The notes under the pieces: model-generated
What the model saw: the letters and a program-made list of their open reading frames with translations, nothing else
Told to the model about the DNA's origin: nothing
Database searches by the model: none
Translations under genes and position numbers: made by a program
Source: Caulobacter vibrioides
Lineage (GTDB): Bacteria; Pseudomonadota; Alphaproteobacteria; Caulobacterales; Caulobacteraceae
Assembly (NCBI RefSeq): GCF_002858865.1
Contig: NZ_PJRR01000004.1
Span: 62,001 to 126,000 of the forward strand
Reading direction: 5' to 3'
Length of the DNA: 64,000 bases
In this document: in pieces, positions 23,451 to 32,100 of the stretch
How the letters are laid out: each line of letters begins with the position of its first letter
Numbering within the stretch: the first letter of the stretch is position 1

Positions 23451-23741
23451 ATGACCCTCGACGAGGCCCTCACCAAACTGCGCGCGGCCAAGCCGCTGCT
23501 CGACCGCTACGGCGTGGCGCGGGTGGGGGTGTTCGGCTCGACGGCGCGGGGCGAGGCGGGGCCGGACAGCGACGTGGACGTGCTGGTCGAGTTCGCGCCG
23601 GACGTGCTGCCTGGCTTTGGCTTCTTCCGTCTCGAGCGCGATCTGGTCGCGCTGCTGGGGCGACCCGTTGATCTCGTCACGGAGGACGGCCTGCACCGGC
23701 TGGTGAAGGCGCCTGTCTTGCGAGAAGTCGTCTTTGCCTGA
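23451..23741 (+). CDS. MntA-like minimal nucleotidyltransferase (antitoxin of MNT/HEPN pair)
   Basis: This 96-residue protein of the DNA polymerase beta superfamily carries the full GSX10DXD motif: GS at 29-30, and D41 and D43 in SDVD. A further acidic strand is in GRPVDLVTEDGL. In known MntA/HepT systems such a protein AMPylates the HEPN toxin on a tyrosine and so neutralises it. It has no Shine-Dalgarno and lies just behind a promoter-like -10, so it may be read from a leaderless transcript. It overlaps the HEPN gene by eight bases. Confidence 0.9.
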   Translation: MTLDEALTKLRAAKPLLDRYGVARVGVFGSTARGEAGPDSDVDVLVEFAPDVLPGFGFFRLERDLVALLGRPVDLVTEDGLHRLVKAPVLREVVFA

Positions 23742-24084
23742 CGCCTCGGCCCGCACCCATCTCGCCCAACTCCTGGAAGCGATCGAGCAGATCGAGGCCT
23801 ATGTCGATGGCGTCGATCAGACGGGCTTCCTGGCGGACCGAATGCGACGTGATGCGGTTGCAATGAACCTGTTGGTCATTGGCGAAAGCGCCGCCCGCCT
23901 ACCGCCTTCGATCCGTGATCTTGAGCAAGAGATCGATTGGCGCGCGGCCATCGACTTGCGTAACCGTATTGCGCGCGGCTACGCCAGCGTCAGCTTCACC
24001 ATCGTTTGGTCCGTTGTGGTGGTCGAGTTGCCTGGACTGCGCGCTGCGGTCGAGCGGATGATCGCTCGGGTCCGAAACCCCTAA
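23734..24084 (+). CDS. HepT-like HEPN protein with altered catalytic motif
   Basis: This 116-residue all-helical HEPN protein is the toxin-side partner of the MNT gene. In HepT the RNase motif is R-N-x3-H-x-Y; here it reads R76-N-R-I-A-R81-G-Y83, with CGC (Arg) at 23974-23976 in place of His. The Tyr that MntA AMPylates in known pairs is kept. The likely start is TTG at 23734, overlapping the MNT stop by eight bases with GAGAAG upstream. The stop codon overlaps the convergent MFS stop. Loss of the His predicts loss of RNase activity, unless another residue serves. Confidence 0.85.
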   Translation: MPDASARTHLAQLLEAIEQIEAYVDGVDQTGFLADRMRRDAVAMNLLVIGESAARLPPSIRDLEQEIDWRAAIDLRNRIARGYASVSFTIVWSVVVVELPGLRAAVERMIARVRNP

Positions 24085-25469
24085 CCCCGCCCCAGCCGCC
24101 AGGCCGCGGCGAAGCCGATCAGGGTCAGCGGCAGGAAGGCGCCGAACAGCAGGACGCCTTGGCTCGTCGCCAGCGCCGCGTCGATGCCGTGGTGGCCAAA
24201 GCCCAGCACATTGGCCATCGCCCCGGCGCCGGCCGAGCCGACCGCGCCGCCGATCAGTTGCGAGGTCGGCACCGCGCCTGAGGCCATGGCCTGTTCCTCC
24301 ACCGGCGCGCCGGCGATGGTCCGGCGGGCGATGAAGGCGTGGCAGAGGCCAAAGCCCGCGCCCAGCACCGCGAAGGCCAGCGAGGTCTCGACCAGGTTCC
24401 CGCGCGGCACCGCAAAGGCGCTGAGCGCCGCGCCCAGGGCGATGACGCCGGCTCCCAGGCGCACGAAGCGGCCGTCCTTCTGGGCGGGCACATGGCCGAA
24501 GATCAGGGCGCAGGCGGTCCAGCCGGCGGCGATCGCTCCGGTGACATAGCCTGCGAGCAAGGGCGAGGCGTCGTGGCGGGCCTGGATGAAGGCGGGGCCA
24601 TAGACGGTAAAGCCGATCACCGCCGCCTCGCAGGCGAAGATGGTCAAGAGCCCAAGACCCGTGGCCGTGCGCAGGTCGGCGGCGGACTTGGGCAGAAGGC
24701 GGTCTTGGGTGCGGGTGTTGGCGGCCAGCATGGCGACCATGCCGATCACCCCGCCGATCGCCAGGATCACGGCCAGGCGCGGCGAGGCGACGACCCCGGC
24801 GCCGCCGATCAGGCTGACGCCGATCACCAGCAAGGCCAGCTGCAGGCTCGGGATCCGGCCGCCGCCTTCCTCGCGCTTGCCGCCGGGCAACATGACCATC
24901 ACCGCGCCGACGAAGATCACCGCCTGGACCACGAACATCCAGAACACGCCGCGCCAGAACCCCGCGGCGGCGAACAGGCCGCCCAGCGCCGGGCCCAGCA
25001 AGGTCGCCGCCCCCCAGACCCCGGCGATCGCGCCATAGACGCGCGGCCACAGGCTTTGGGGAAACAGGGCGCTGATGGCGACATAGCAAAGGGCCACCAC
25101 GGCCCCGGCGCCCAAGCCTTGGACTAGGCGTCCGACGATGAAGGTGATGAACTCCGGCGCCAGCGCGCTCATGGCGCAGCCGATCGCATAGACGAGACCG
25201 CTGATCGCCGTCGCCGCGCGCAGGCCCACGGCGATCGACAGCTTGCCCGAGCACGCCCCGGCCACGATCGAGCCGGTCAGATAGGCCGCCACCGACCAGC
25301 CGAAATACTGGTAGCCGCCGATCTCCTTGGCCACGCTGGGCATGATCGTCGCCGTCACCAGGGTGTCGGCGGCGTTGAGCCAGATGCCCAGGCACAGCAA
25401 GGCGAAACGCGGGACGAGGGCCTTGTCGACCAGGCGCGCGGGGGCGGGGGTGGAGCTCATGCCGGGCAC
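24081..25469 (-). CDS. MFS transporter (DHA2/EmrB-like)
   Basis: This is a 462-residue inner-membrane protein with 12-14 hydrophobic segments. The first helix region reads FALLCLGIWLNAADTLVTATIMPSV, as in drug:H+ antiporters, and the conserved loop motif is FIVGRLVQGLGAGAVVALCYV. SLWPRVYGAIAGVWGAATLLGPALGG is the antiporter motif C-like segment. ATG codons at 25469 and 25460 are both possible. It is convergent with the HEPN gene, the stop codons overlapping. The substrate is not predictable. Confidence 0.9.
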   Translation of the reverse strand: MPGMSSTPAPARLVDKALVPRFALLCLGIWLNAADTLVTATIMPSVAKEIGGYQYFGWSVAAYLTGSIVAGACSGKLSIAVGLRAATAISGLVYAIGCAMSALAPEFITFIVGRLVQGLGAGAVVALCYVAISALFPQSLWPRVYGAIAGVWGAATLLGPALGGLFAAAGFWRGVFWMFVVQAVIFVGAVMVMLPGGKREEGGGRIPSLQLALLVIGVSLIGGAGVVASPRLAVILAIGGVIGMVAMLAANTRTQDRLLPKSAADLRTATGLGLLTIFACEAAVIGFTVYGPAFIQARHDASPLLAGYVTGAIAAGWTACALIFGHVPAQKDGRFVRLGAGVIALGAALSAFAVPRGNLVETSLAFAVLGAGFGLCHAFIARRTIAGAPVEEQAMASGAVPTSQLIGGAVGSAGAGAMANVLGFGHHGIDAALATSQGVLLFGAFLPLTLIGFAAAWRLGRG

Positions 25470-25510
25470 ATGGCCCTTTTCGCCGTCCCCGCCAAGGGCG
25501 TTTTAGGCGC

Positions 25511-25987
25511 TCAGAGCGTCTTGGCCAGCGCCGTCAGCTGGTCAGTGGCGATCCCCCAGCCCTCGTGGAAACCCATCTGCTCGTGGGCCGTCTTGTCCTC
25601 GACGGTCCAATGGCGGGCCACGGCGCGGTAGCGGGTCTTGCCGTCGCCCAGATCCTCGAAGGTGACGATCCCGACCATGAATGGCTTGTCCGAAGGCTTC
25701 CAGGCCTGTGTGAAGGCGTCGGTGAAGACGATCTTCTGGTTCGGGACGACCTCCAGATAGACGCCCGGCTGGGGGATGACTTCGCCGTTCGGGCCGTTCA
25801 TCTCCATGTAGCTGTTACCGCCGGTCCGCACGTCCAGGCGCACGTTCGAGACGGTCCAGGGCTTGGGGCAGAACCATTCCGGCATCAGCTCGGGCGTGGT
25901 CCAGCAGGTGTAGAGCTTCTCGGCGGAGACATCGATGATGCGCTCCAGAACGAGGTCGCGGTCCTCGGCGGCGGTGTCGAGGGGCAT
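25511..25987 (-). CDS. SRPBCC (AHSA1-like) family protein
   Basis: This 158-residue protein has the AHSA1/START-like pattern: a first strand LERIIDVSAEKLYTCWTTPELMPEWFCPKPWTV, the middle strands GEVIPQPGVYLEVVPNQKIVFTDAF, and the C-terminal helix HEGWGIATDQLTALAKTL. These small helix-grip proteins bind hydrophobic ligands or act as stress-related accessory proteins; no ligand can be assigned. It sits about 40 bp upstream of the MFS gene in the same direction, so cotranscription is likely. Confidence 0.88.
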   Translation of the reverse strand: MPLDTAAEDRDLVLERIIDVSAEKLYTCWTTPELMPEWFCPKPWTVSNVRLDVRTGGNSYMEMNGPNGEVIPQPGVYLEVVPNQKIVFTDAFTQAWKPSDKPFMVGIVTFEDLGDGKTRYRAVARHWTVEDKTAHEQMGFHEGWGIATDQLTALAKTL

Positions 25988-26063
25988 GAGGGGTCTCCGA
26001 TTGAGGGCGATCTTGCCTCAAGGACGCGCCGATGGCGCGAACGCCGACAGGGGCGTTGAGAAA

Positions 26064-26182
26064 AATCCTCCCCCCAGCGGGGGAGGGGGTCCGAAGGACC
26101 GGAGGGGGAAGTTCTGCGGAGCTTGCCTCTTCCCCCTCCGTCGCCGCTCTGCGTCGACACCTCCCCCGTTGGGGGGAGGATT
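26064..26182. repeat. 119-bp palindromic repeat (AATCCTCCCCCC family), copy 1
   Basis: It begins AATCCTCCCCCCAGC and ends TTGGGGGGAGGATT. A same-length copy is at 60287-60405. The arms are in the same orientation in both, but the 23-bp core (26109-26131) is the reverse complement of the core of copy 2. Confidence 0.85.
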
Positions 26183-26230
26183 GGCCCGAGGCTTGACCCT
26201 GCGCTTCACCCGCCGCACTGTGCCCAAAAT

Positions 26231-26245
26231 TCAAACAAACGTTTA
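26231..26245. promoter_or_regulatory. candidate operator before SDR gene, PsrA-like
   Basis: TCAAACAAACGTTTA lies 12 bp before the SDR start codon. Thirteen bases are identical to the inverted site at 11743-11755. CAAAC-N4-GTTT spacing fits a TetR-type dyad. Confidence 0.45.
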
Positions 26246-26256
26246 GGGAGCGCGCC

Positions 26257-27021
26257 ATGAGCCTCTTCGACCTCACCGGCAAGGTGGCGATCATCACCGG
26301 GTCTTCGCGCGGGATCGGCAAGGCGATCGCCGAGCGGATGGCCGAGCATGGCGCCAAGGTGGTGATCTCCTCGCGCAAGGCCGGCCCCTGCGAGGAGGTC
26401 GCCGCCGAGCTCAACGCCAGGCACGGCGCGGGGACCGCCATCGCCGTGCCGGCCAATATCGCCTCCAAGGACGAGCTTCAGAATCTGGTCGACGAGACCC
26501 GCAAGGCGTTCGGCAAGATCGACATCTGCGTCTGCAACGCCGCCAGCAATCCCTATTACGGCCCGCTGGCCGGGATCGCCGACGACCAGTTCCGCAAGAT
26601 CCTGGACAACAACATCATCAGCAATCACTGGCTGATCGGCATGGTCGCGCCCGAGATGCAGGCCCGCAAGGACGGCTCGATCATCATCATCAGCTCGATC
26701 GGCGGCCTGCGCGGCAACGCCATCATCGGCGCCTACAACATCTCCAAGGCCGCCGACTTCCAGCTGGCTCGCAACCTGGCCCACGAGTTCGGCCCCGACA
26801 ATGTGCGGGTCAACTGCATCGCGCCGGGCCTGATCAAGACCGACTTCGCCAAGGCGCTGTGGGACAATCCCGAGACCCTCAAGCGCTCGACGACGGCCGT
26901 GCCGCTGCGCCGCATCGGCGAGCCGGACGAGATCGCCGGCGCGGCGGTCTATCTGGCCTCGAAGGCAGGCAGCTTCATGACCGGTCAGGCCATGGTCGTG
27001 GACGGCGGCGCGACCATCTAG
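26257..27021 (+). CDS. SDR family oxidoreductase
   Basis: This is a 254-residue classical short-chain dehydrogenase. The cofactor loop is TGSSRGIG (about 15-22), NAAS holds the structural Asn, the catalytic Ser is in ISSIGG, and YNISK supplies Tyr and Lys. The C-terminus RRIGEPDEIAGAAVYLASKAGSFMTGQAMVVDGG is standard. GGGAG lies before the ATG. Relatives near this sequence are annotated as 3-oxoacyl reductase-like or DHRS4-like. Its promoter holds a 13-nt motif shared with the DUF2855 gene, hinting at lipid-related control. Confidence 0.92.
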   Translation: MSLFDLTGKVAIITGSSRGIGKAIAERMAEHGAKVVISSRKAGPCEEVAAELNARHGAGTAIAVPANIASKDELQNLVDETRKAFGKIDICVCNAASNPYYGPLAGIADDQFRKILDNNIISNHWLIGMVAPEMQARKDGSIIIISSIGGLRGNAIIGAYNISKAADFQLARNLAHEFGPDNVRVNCIAPGLIKTDFAKALWDNPETLKRSTTAVPLRRIGEPDEIAGAAVYLASKAGSFMTGQAMVVDGGATI

Positions 27022-27099
27022 CGCGCGATCAGAGCGGGGCGCTTAACAGGTCCTACATTTCTGACGGCCAAGGGTTGCCGCAGATTCCAGGATACGGAC

Positions 27100-29652
27100 T
27101 TGCGGCGCGTACTGATTCTCTTCGTGTTGGTCATGACCTTCGGCGCCAGCGGCGCCTGGGCCAAGAGCGACGCGCCCCTCGCCCAGCGGCTTGAGCAGCT
27201 GAGCCAGAAGATCGGCGCGCACGAGGTCCGCAAACCGCCCCGCGACAATGACGATATCGAACGCGCCGGCCGCAGCGCCCTGCGCGAGGCGGGGCAGGAG
27301 CGTCTCTACGGCCTATGGCGCGTGCTCTACGCACTCAAGAGCAACCAGATTCAGGGACGGTTCGACGCCTGGGCGGCCCGCACGCGCGAGGTGGCGCGAC
27401 GCGACAAGGATGCGACGCTCGAAGCCCTGGTCGACCTCGAGGTGCTGGCCTACCGGCACGAGAGCGGCGGCTTTCAGGCCTTTCAGGACAAGGACTGGGA
27501 CCGCTTTCTGAAGTCGTCAGGCCCCGACATCCGGCTGATGGCGGGCATTGAGCGGGTCCGCCACCTGGGACAGATCGGCCGTTGGGCGGAGGCGGCGCGG
27601 CTGGCGGCGGAACTGACCGGCGATCTTGAACGCCGCGGCCACATCGCCCAGCCGCTGCTGGCCGAGCTGCATCAGGTGCACAGCTATACGCTGTCGGATC
27701 TCGGCGACAAGGAAGGCGCGCTCGATCACATGGCCCAGGCGGCCGCGCTGGACGAGCGGGACACCTTCTATGTTCGCAAGATCGAGCGGATCTACGACAT
27801 CGCCTTCAGCGCGGCGGACCTGGGCGAACTGGCCGCCGCCGAACGCTTTGCGGCCCTGCATCACAAGTTGACCATGGCGGATGGCGATCCGGGCCTGGTC
27901 ACCTGGGACCGGTTCCTCTGCGCGCGGATCGCGGGCCTGCGCGGCGCGCCCGAGCGGGTGATCCAGTGCCTGGCGCCCGCCGCTGGCCTTTTGGCCAACC
28001 CCGATCGCCGCCTGCAGGTTCGCATGCTGGGACAGCGGGCGCTGGCGCTGGCGCAGCTGGGGCAGTCCCAGGCGGCGCGGCGCGATCTGGAGCGACTGAA
28101 GACCATCCCCGAGACCCTGGCCTCGCGCGATCGGCCGCTGGAGGCCTTGGTCGAGGCCTATATCGATCAGTATGAGGGACGCAGCGCCGACGCGTTCCGG
28201 AAACTGGACGCCTGGCGCAAGGCCGACGGTCTGGCCTCTCGCAACGCCTACGCCAAGGGCGTCGCCGAGATGTCGGCGGCGCTGGAAAGCGAGCTGCGGG
28301 TCAAGCGCGACGAGAGCCGTCGCCTCACCGAACAGGTCCGCCTGTCCCGGAGCCTGGCGCGGGCCTCGGTCGTGATCGCGCTGCTGCTGGGCGTGTTGGT
28401 GGCGGGCGCCGCGGCGTGGGCCGTGCACCAGCGCGGGGCCTCGCGACGGCTCCGGCTCGCCCAGGAGCGGGCGGAAGCGGCCAGCACCGCGAAGTCGGCG
28501 TTCCTGGCGGTGATGAGCCACGAGCTTCGCACGCCCCTGAACGGCATGCTGGGCCTGGCCCAGGCGTTGCGCTCGGATCAGCTTACCCCCGCGCAGCGCG
28601 AGCAGGTCGACCTGATCCTCGACAGCGGCGACACCCTGCTGGTGCTGCTGAACGACATTCTGGACCTTTCCAAGATCGAGGCGGGAAAGCTTGAGATCGC
28701 GCCGACCGCGGGTGATCTCGTTCAGACCTGCGCGCGCCTGGTGGGCGGCTATCAACCGACCGCGCGCGAGAAGGGCGTGACCCTGACCTTCCAGTTGGAC
28801 GGCGAGGCGCCCGGATGGCTGATGTTCGATGGCGTGCGGGTGCGCCAGTGCCTGAGCAATCTTGTCTCCAACGCCCTGAAGTTCACCAGCCAGGGCAAGG
28901 TCGAGGTGGCGCTGGCCTGCTACCCGGAGGCGGGCGACCGTGTCCGGGTGCGCCTACGCGTGGCCGACACCGGCATCGGCATGAACGAGGCCACGGTCGC
29001 CAAGCTGTTCCGGCCCTTCACCCAGGCTGACGCCTCGACGACGCGAAACTTCGGCGGTACCGGCCTGGGGCTCAACATCACCCGCCGGCTGGTCGAGATG
29101 ATGCGCGGCGACATCCAGGTCGAAAGCGAGGAGGGCGTGGGTTCGGTCTTCACCATCGAGATGGTGATGGACCAGGCCCTCGCCATAGAGGCCGCGCCGA
29201 GCGAGGCGGGCGCGACCAGCGAGTCGATCGGCGCCGCCGCCCTGCAGGGCCGCCGTGTGCTGGTCGTCGACGACCACCCCGTCAACCGCCGCGTCATCCG
29301 CCTGTTCCTCGAGCCGTTCGAGTGCGAACTGGTCGAGGCCGAGAACGGTCGACACGCGCTGGACGTCTTGCAGCACGAAGCGGTCGATCTGGTGCTGATG
29401 GACGTCAACATGCCGGTCATGGACGGGTTGGAGGCCACCCGCCGCCTGCGCCAGGACCCGCGCTTCGCCCGCCTGCCGGTGGTCGCTCTGACCGCCGACG
29501 TCATGTCGGCCCAGATCAAGACCTGCCTCGACGCCGGCTGCGACGCCCACGTCGCCAAGCCCATCGATCTGCGCAATCTCTTGTCGGTCATGGACCGCTG
29601 CCTGGCCCAGAGCCTGGCCCGCGACGCGGCGGCGAGGCTGGGGGCGTTGTAG
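27100..29652 (+). CDS. hybrid sensor histidine kinase with N-terminal TPR-like sensor
   Basis: The 850-residue protein has a signal peptide (1-21), a periplasmic helical TPR-like region (about 40-410), one membrane segment (about 423-443), a HisKA dimerisation domain with FLAVMSHELRTPLNGMLG (phospho-His H474), an HATPase domain (NLVSNALKF, DTGIGM, FGGTGLGL), and a C-terminal receiver with VLVVDDHPVNRR, phospho-Asp D768 in LMDVNMPVMDG and the KP lysine in HVAKPID. The start is TTG at 27100 with AGGA upstream; it completes a good signal peptide, whereas the first ATG (27133) would remove it. No separate response regulator is adjacent. Confidence 0.93.
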   Translation: MRRVLILFVLVMTFGASGAWAKSDAPLAQRLEQLSQKIGAHEVRKPPRDNDDIERAGRSALREAGQERLYGLWRVLYALKSNQIQGRFDAWAARTREVARRDKDATLEALVDLEVLAYRHESGGFQAFQDKDWDRFLKSSGPDIRLMAGIERVRHLGQIGRWAEAARLAAELTGDLERRGHIAQPLLAELHQVHSYTLSDLGDKEGALDHMAQAAALDERDTFYVRKIERIYDIAFSAADLGELAAAERFAALHHKLTMADGDPGLVTWDRFLCARIAGLRGAPERVIQCLAPAAGLLANPDRRLQVRMLGQRALALAQLGQSQAARRDLERLKTIPETLASRDRPLEALVEAYIDQYEGRSADAFRKLDAWRKADGLASRNAYAKGVAEMSAALESELRVKRDESRRLTEQVRLSRSLARASVVIALLLGVLVAGAAAWAVHQRGASRRLRLAQERAEAASTAKSAFLAVMSHELRTPLNGMLGLAQALRSDQLTPAQREQVDLILDSGDTLLVLLNDILDLSKIEAGKLEIAPTAGDLVQTCARLVGGYQPTAREKGVTLTFQLDGEAPGWLMFDGVRVRQCLSNLVSNALKFTSQGKVEVALACYPEAGDRVRVRLRVADTGIGMNEATVAKLFRPFTQADASTTRNFGGTGLGLNITRRLVEMMRGDIQVESEEGVGSVFTIEMVMDQALAIEAAPSEAGATSESIGAAALQGRRVLVVDDHPVNRRVIRLFLEPFECELVEAENGRHALDVLQHEAVDLVLMDVNMPVMDGLEATRRLRQDPRFARLPVVALTADVMSAQIKTCLDAGCDAHVAKPIDLRNLLSVMDRCLAQSLARDAAARLGAL

Positions 29653-29700
29653 GCGCGCGCGCCTTGCCGGAGCGACGCTCATGGGATTGGGTCCAGGCCG

Positions 29701-30222
29701 ATGATGGCGCAGAGCATTCAGATGTACCGCCAGCGCCTGATCACCAGCCTGCGCACCCTGCCGAGCGCGCGGGGGTGGCTGTTCTGCCTTGGGGTCTCGG
29801 CGCTGACTCTGGCGACCATGGCCGCCATCGGCTTCTCGACCGGTCTCTATCACCTGACCCCGACCCAGCCGGACCTGGCCCTTCGGATGCTGACCGTGAT
29901 CCTGATCCCGGCGCTGGGCGAGGAGATCCCGTTCCGGGCGGTGCTGACGCCGGGGCCGGGCGAGGGGCGGCGGCCGTGGGTCGAGATCGGGGTCGCCACC
30001 GGCCTTTATGTGCTTTGGCACGTGGTCGAGGCCCTGACCTTCCTGCCCAACGCCGCGCCGGTGTTTCTGCGGGCCGACTTTCTGTTGTGCTGCGCGGTGC
30101 TGGGCTTGGGCTGCGCGGTGACCAAGCGGGTGACGGGCTCGGTCTGGCCCGCAGTGCTGCTGCACTGGGCGTTGGTGGTGGTCTGGCAGACTTGGCTGGG
30201 CGGGGTCAGCGCCCTTTCGTGA
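29701..30222 (+). CDS. CPBP family intramembrane metalloprotease-like protein (short)
   Basis: The 173-residue membrane protein has four or five hydrophobic segments and compact CPBP motifs: GEEIPFRAVL, LWHVVEAL and LLHWALVVVWQ. The Glu-Glu-x3-Arg and both His are present, so catalysis is plausible. It follows the hybrid kinase by 48 bp in the same direction and could be cotranscribed. It is shorter than the CPBP protein at 9832-10542 and not closely similar to it. Confidence 0.82.
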   Translation: MMAQSIQMYRQRLITSLRTLPSARGWLFCLGVSALTLATMAAIGFSTGLYHLTPTQPDLALRMLTVILIPALGEEIPFRAVLTPGPGEGRRPWVEIGVATGLYVLWHVVEALTFLPNAAPVFLRADFLLCCAVLGLGCAVTKRVTGSVWPAVLLHWALVVVWQTWLGGVSALS

Positions 30223-30231
30223 GCAAAATGC

Positions 30232-30329
30232 GCGATTCAGGAATCGCACATTCCGCTCTGGCTCTTTGTTTTCGCATCGGTTTTTGCGGAAAACCGGTTC
30301 CCACTTTTCCGCACGATGCGTCGCCCACG
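30232..30329. repeat. alphaproteobacterial intergenic repeat with GGAAAACCGGTTCC core
   Basis: TTTTTGCGGAAAACCGGTTCC followed by CACTTTTCCGCACGATGCG forms an imperfect hairpin of a type that recurs in intergenic regions of many alphaproteobacteria. The element lies between the CPBP stop and the terminator of the SH3 gene. No gene is seen here. Confidence 0.5.
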
Positions 30330-30367
30330 AAAAAGCCCGCCCGGTCATGGGGAGACCGGACGGGCTC
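30330..30367 (-). terminator. Rho-independent terminator of SH3-domain gene
   Basis: On the minus strand AGCCCGTCCGGTC...GACCGGGCGGGCT is followed by TTTTTC. The stem has one mismatch. It lies about 90 bp past the stop of the gene at 30455. Confidence 0.8.
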
Positions 30368-30454
30368 TCTTCTCGGAACGCGGCCAGAGGGACGGAGCGG
30401 ACGCGCCCCGAAAGCTCGGCGAGGGGGTTTAGCCCTCGATCGCTCTAGCTGCGC

Positions 30455-31027
30455 CTAGGCGCGGTAGACGTAGGCGCTGGAGATGAAGCCGACGCCGACG
30501 CCGTCCTGGCCGACCAGGATCCACTTGCCGTCCTTGGTGCGGCCCAGGGCCTGGAAGGTCGTGCCCGAGTCCACCGCGCCCAGGCGTTCGCCCCGGGTGG
30601 AGGCGGCGGCCCGCAGGTTGACGGTCGAACGGGTGACCATCTTCTTCTCGATCTTGACCAGCGGGGCGGCCTGGACCGTCTGGGCGTAGCGGAAGCCGCC
30701 CGACTTGTAGATCCCGCCGACCTCTTGGGCCGCGTCGCTCTTTTGCATCTTGCAGCCGATCAGCGAGCCGGCGCCCGCGCCGACCACGGCGCCGATCGCC
30801 GTGCCCGTGCCCTGGTCGTTCTTGGCCAGGTTCGAGCCGGCCGCGGCGCCCAGCAGGGCCCCGACGACGGCGCCGACTTCCTGCTTCTTGCCCGAGGCCT
30901 TGCAGCCGACGACGCCGCCCAGCTTCTCGTCCATGGCGTGCGCGGCGGGGGCGGCGGTCATCGCCAGCGCGGTGGCCGCGGCGCCCAGGGTCAGGGTGAT
31001 CGTCTTGATCTTCGTCGTGATGGTCAT
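30455..31027 (-). CDS. exported glycine-zipper and SH3-domain protein
   Basis: This is a 190-residue protein with a Sec signal peptide (TLTLGAAATALAMTAAPAAHA), a glycine-zipper stretch (about 45-95: VGAVVGALLGAAAGSNLAKN, then GTAIGAVVGAGAGSLIGCKM) and a C-terminal bacterial SH3 domain (about 130-190: VNLRAAASTRGERLGAVDSGTTFQALG). Glycine zippers insert in outer membranes, and SH3 domains bind peptidoglycan, so an envelope-associated role is likely. Cysteines at KASG and CKMQ could pair. The ATG at 31027 has AAGGAC eight bases upstream and starts the signal peptide. It has its own terminator. Confidence 0.85.
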   Translation of the reverse strand: MTITTKIKTITLTLGAAATALAMTAAPAAHAMDEKLGGVVGCKASGKKQEVGAVVGALLGAAAGSNLAKNDQGTGTAIGAVVGAGAGSLIGCKMQKSDAAQEVGGIYKSGGFRYAQTVQAAPLVKIEKKMVTRSTVNLRAAASTRGERLGAVDSGTTFQALGRTKDGKWILVGQDGVGVGFISSAYVYRA

Positions 31028-31244
31028 GGTCTTTGGTCCTTCGTCCCTTTTGAAATCTCCGGGGTCAGCAACCCCGTGAGACAGACCATGACAGGGTGAA
31101 GCTGAACGGCGCCGGGGACCGCAGCGACAGATTTCGTTCATGTAAAAAATTGTTCGCCCCGTACAACCGAACGCGGGCGCCGCCTTGCTCGCCGTGCGGT
31201 TCTGGCTAGGGTGCCCCCGCCATTTCAGCCGGCCGGGGGGCCTT

Positions 31245-32096
31245 ATGTCGTTTCAGTCCAGATCCGTGATGCTCGCGCTGAGCCTGGCGGGCCTGGCGGC
31301 CCTTTCAGGTTGCGACAAGCTGCCCGGCGCCGCCAAGCCGCCGACCGAGGCCGCCAAGCCCGTCGCGCCGGCGACGTCCGCGGCCGCGCCGGAGCCGCCG
31401 CCGTTCAACATCTATGCCAAGCGTGACGAGGAGCGCCTTGGCGAGGCCGAGTTGCTGAAGGAGCTGGGCCAGCCGAACGCGCGCAACGGTCAGACCCTGA
31501 CGCTGAAGTTTAATGGCGCTAACGCCCTGGTCGTGACCGACGACGACGAAACCTACAGCCTGCTGACCAATGTCTTCCAGCTACCCACCGACAATGGCGT
31601 ACAGACCGTCTACGAGGTCACCACGGACTATCTCTCTGCGTCTGGCGGTCCCTTCATCACCCTCTACGACAGGCGCGGCGTCGAAATCGAAACTGTTCCC
31701 AGGGGCCTGTGGCGGGGCGCCGTGCTGGTCATCACGGGCCAGGACGAGATCTGGGACCCAGAAGACGACGCCCGCGCCCGCACCACGCTGCTCGATTGGT
31801 CGAGCAAGCCGCACCGCAAGTTTGAGTTCAAGTCGCGCTGCATGACCGAAAGCTGGGTCAGCGACACCGAGATCAAGGGCTACTGCGTGCGCCCAGCCAG
31901 CCAGGAGGCCAATCCGGGCATGGAGCTGAATGGCGGTGACGAAGTGACCGACGCGGTCTTTACGCGCGTCGGGCCCAACGCCTGGCGGGTGCGGGAACTG
32001 AGCGCGCCCAAGGCCAAGTTGCTCAACTTGCCGGACAACCCGCCCACCGCCTATGACGAGACCGTCAAGGGCGTGCCCTATTCCGGGAATCCGTAG
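31245..32096 (+). CDS. putative lipoprotein, tandem copy 1
   Basis: This is a 283-residue predicted lipoprotein: a signal peptide with lipobox LAALSGC, a Pro/Ala-rich tether (about 30-55), then a domain of unknown family that includes AELLKELGQPNARNGQTLTL, NGVQTVYEVTTDYL, KPHRKFEFKSRC and DAVFTRVGPNAWRVREL. Cysteines in the second half may form a disulfide. It is paralogous along its whole length to the next gene. The sequence GGCCTTATGTCGTTTCAGTCC around the start is also duplicated. I do not recognise the family. Confidence 0.8.
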   Translation: MSFQSRSVMLALSLAGLAALSGCDKLPGAAKPPTEAAKPVAPATSAAAPEPPPFNIYAKRDEERLGEAELLKELGQPNARNGQTLTLKFNGANALVVTDDDETYSLLTNVFQLPTDNGVQTVYEVTTDYLSASGGPFITLYDRRGVEIETVPRGLWRGAVLVITGQDEIWDPEDDARARTTLLDWSSKPHRKFEFKSRCMTESWVSDTEIKGYCVRPASQEANPGMELNGGDEVTDAVFTRVGPNAWRVRELSAPKAKLLNLPDNPPTAYDETVKGVPYSGNP

Positions 32097-32100
32097 CCGC

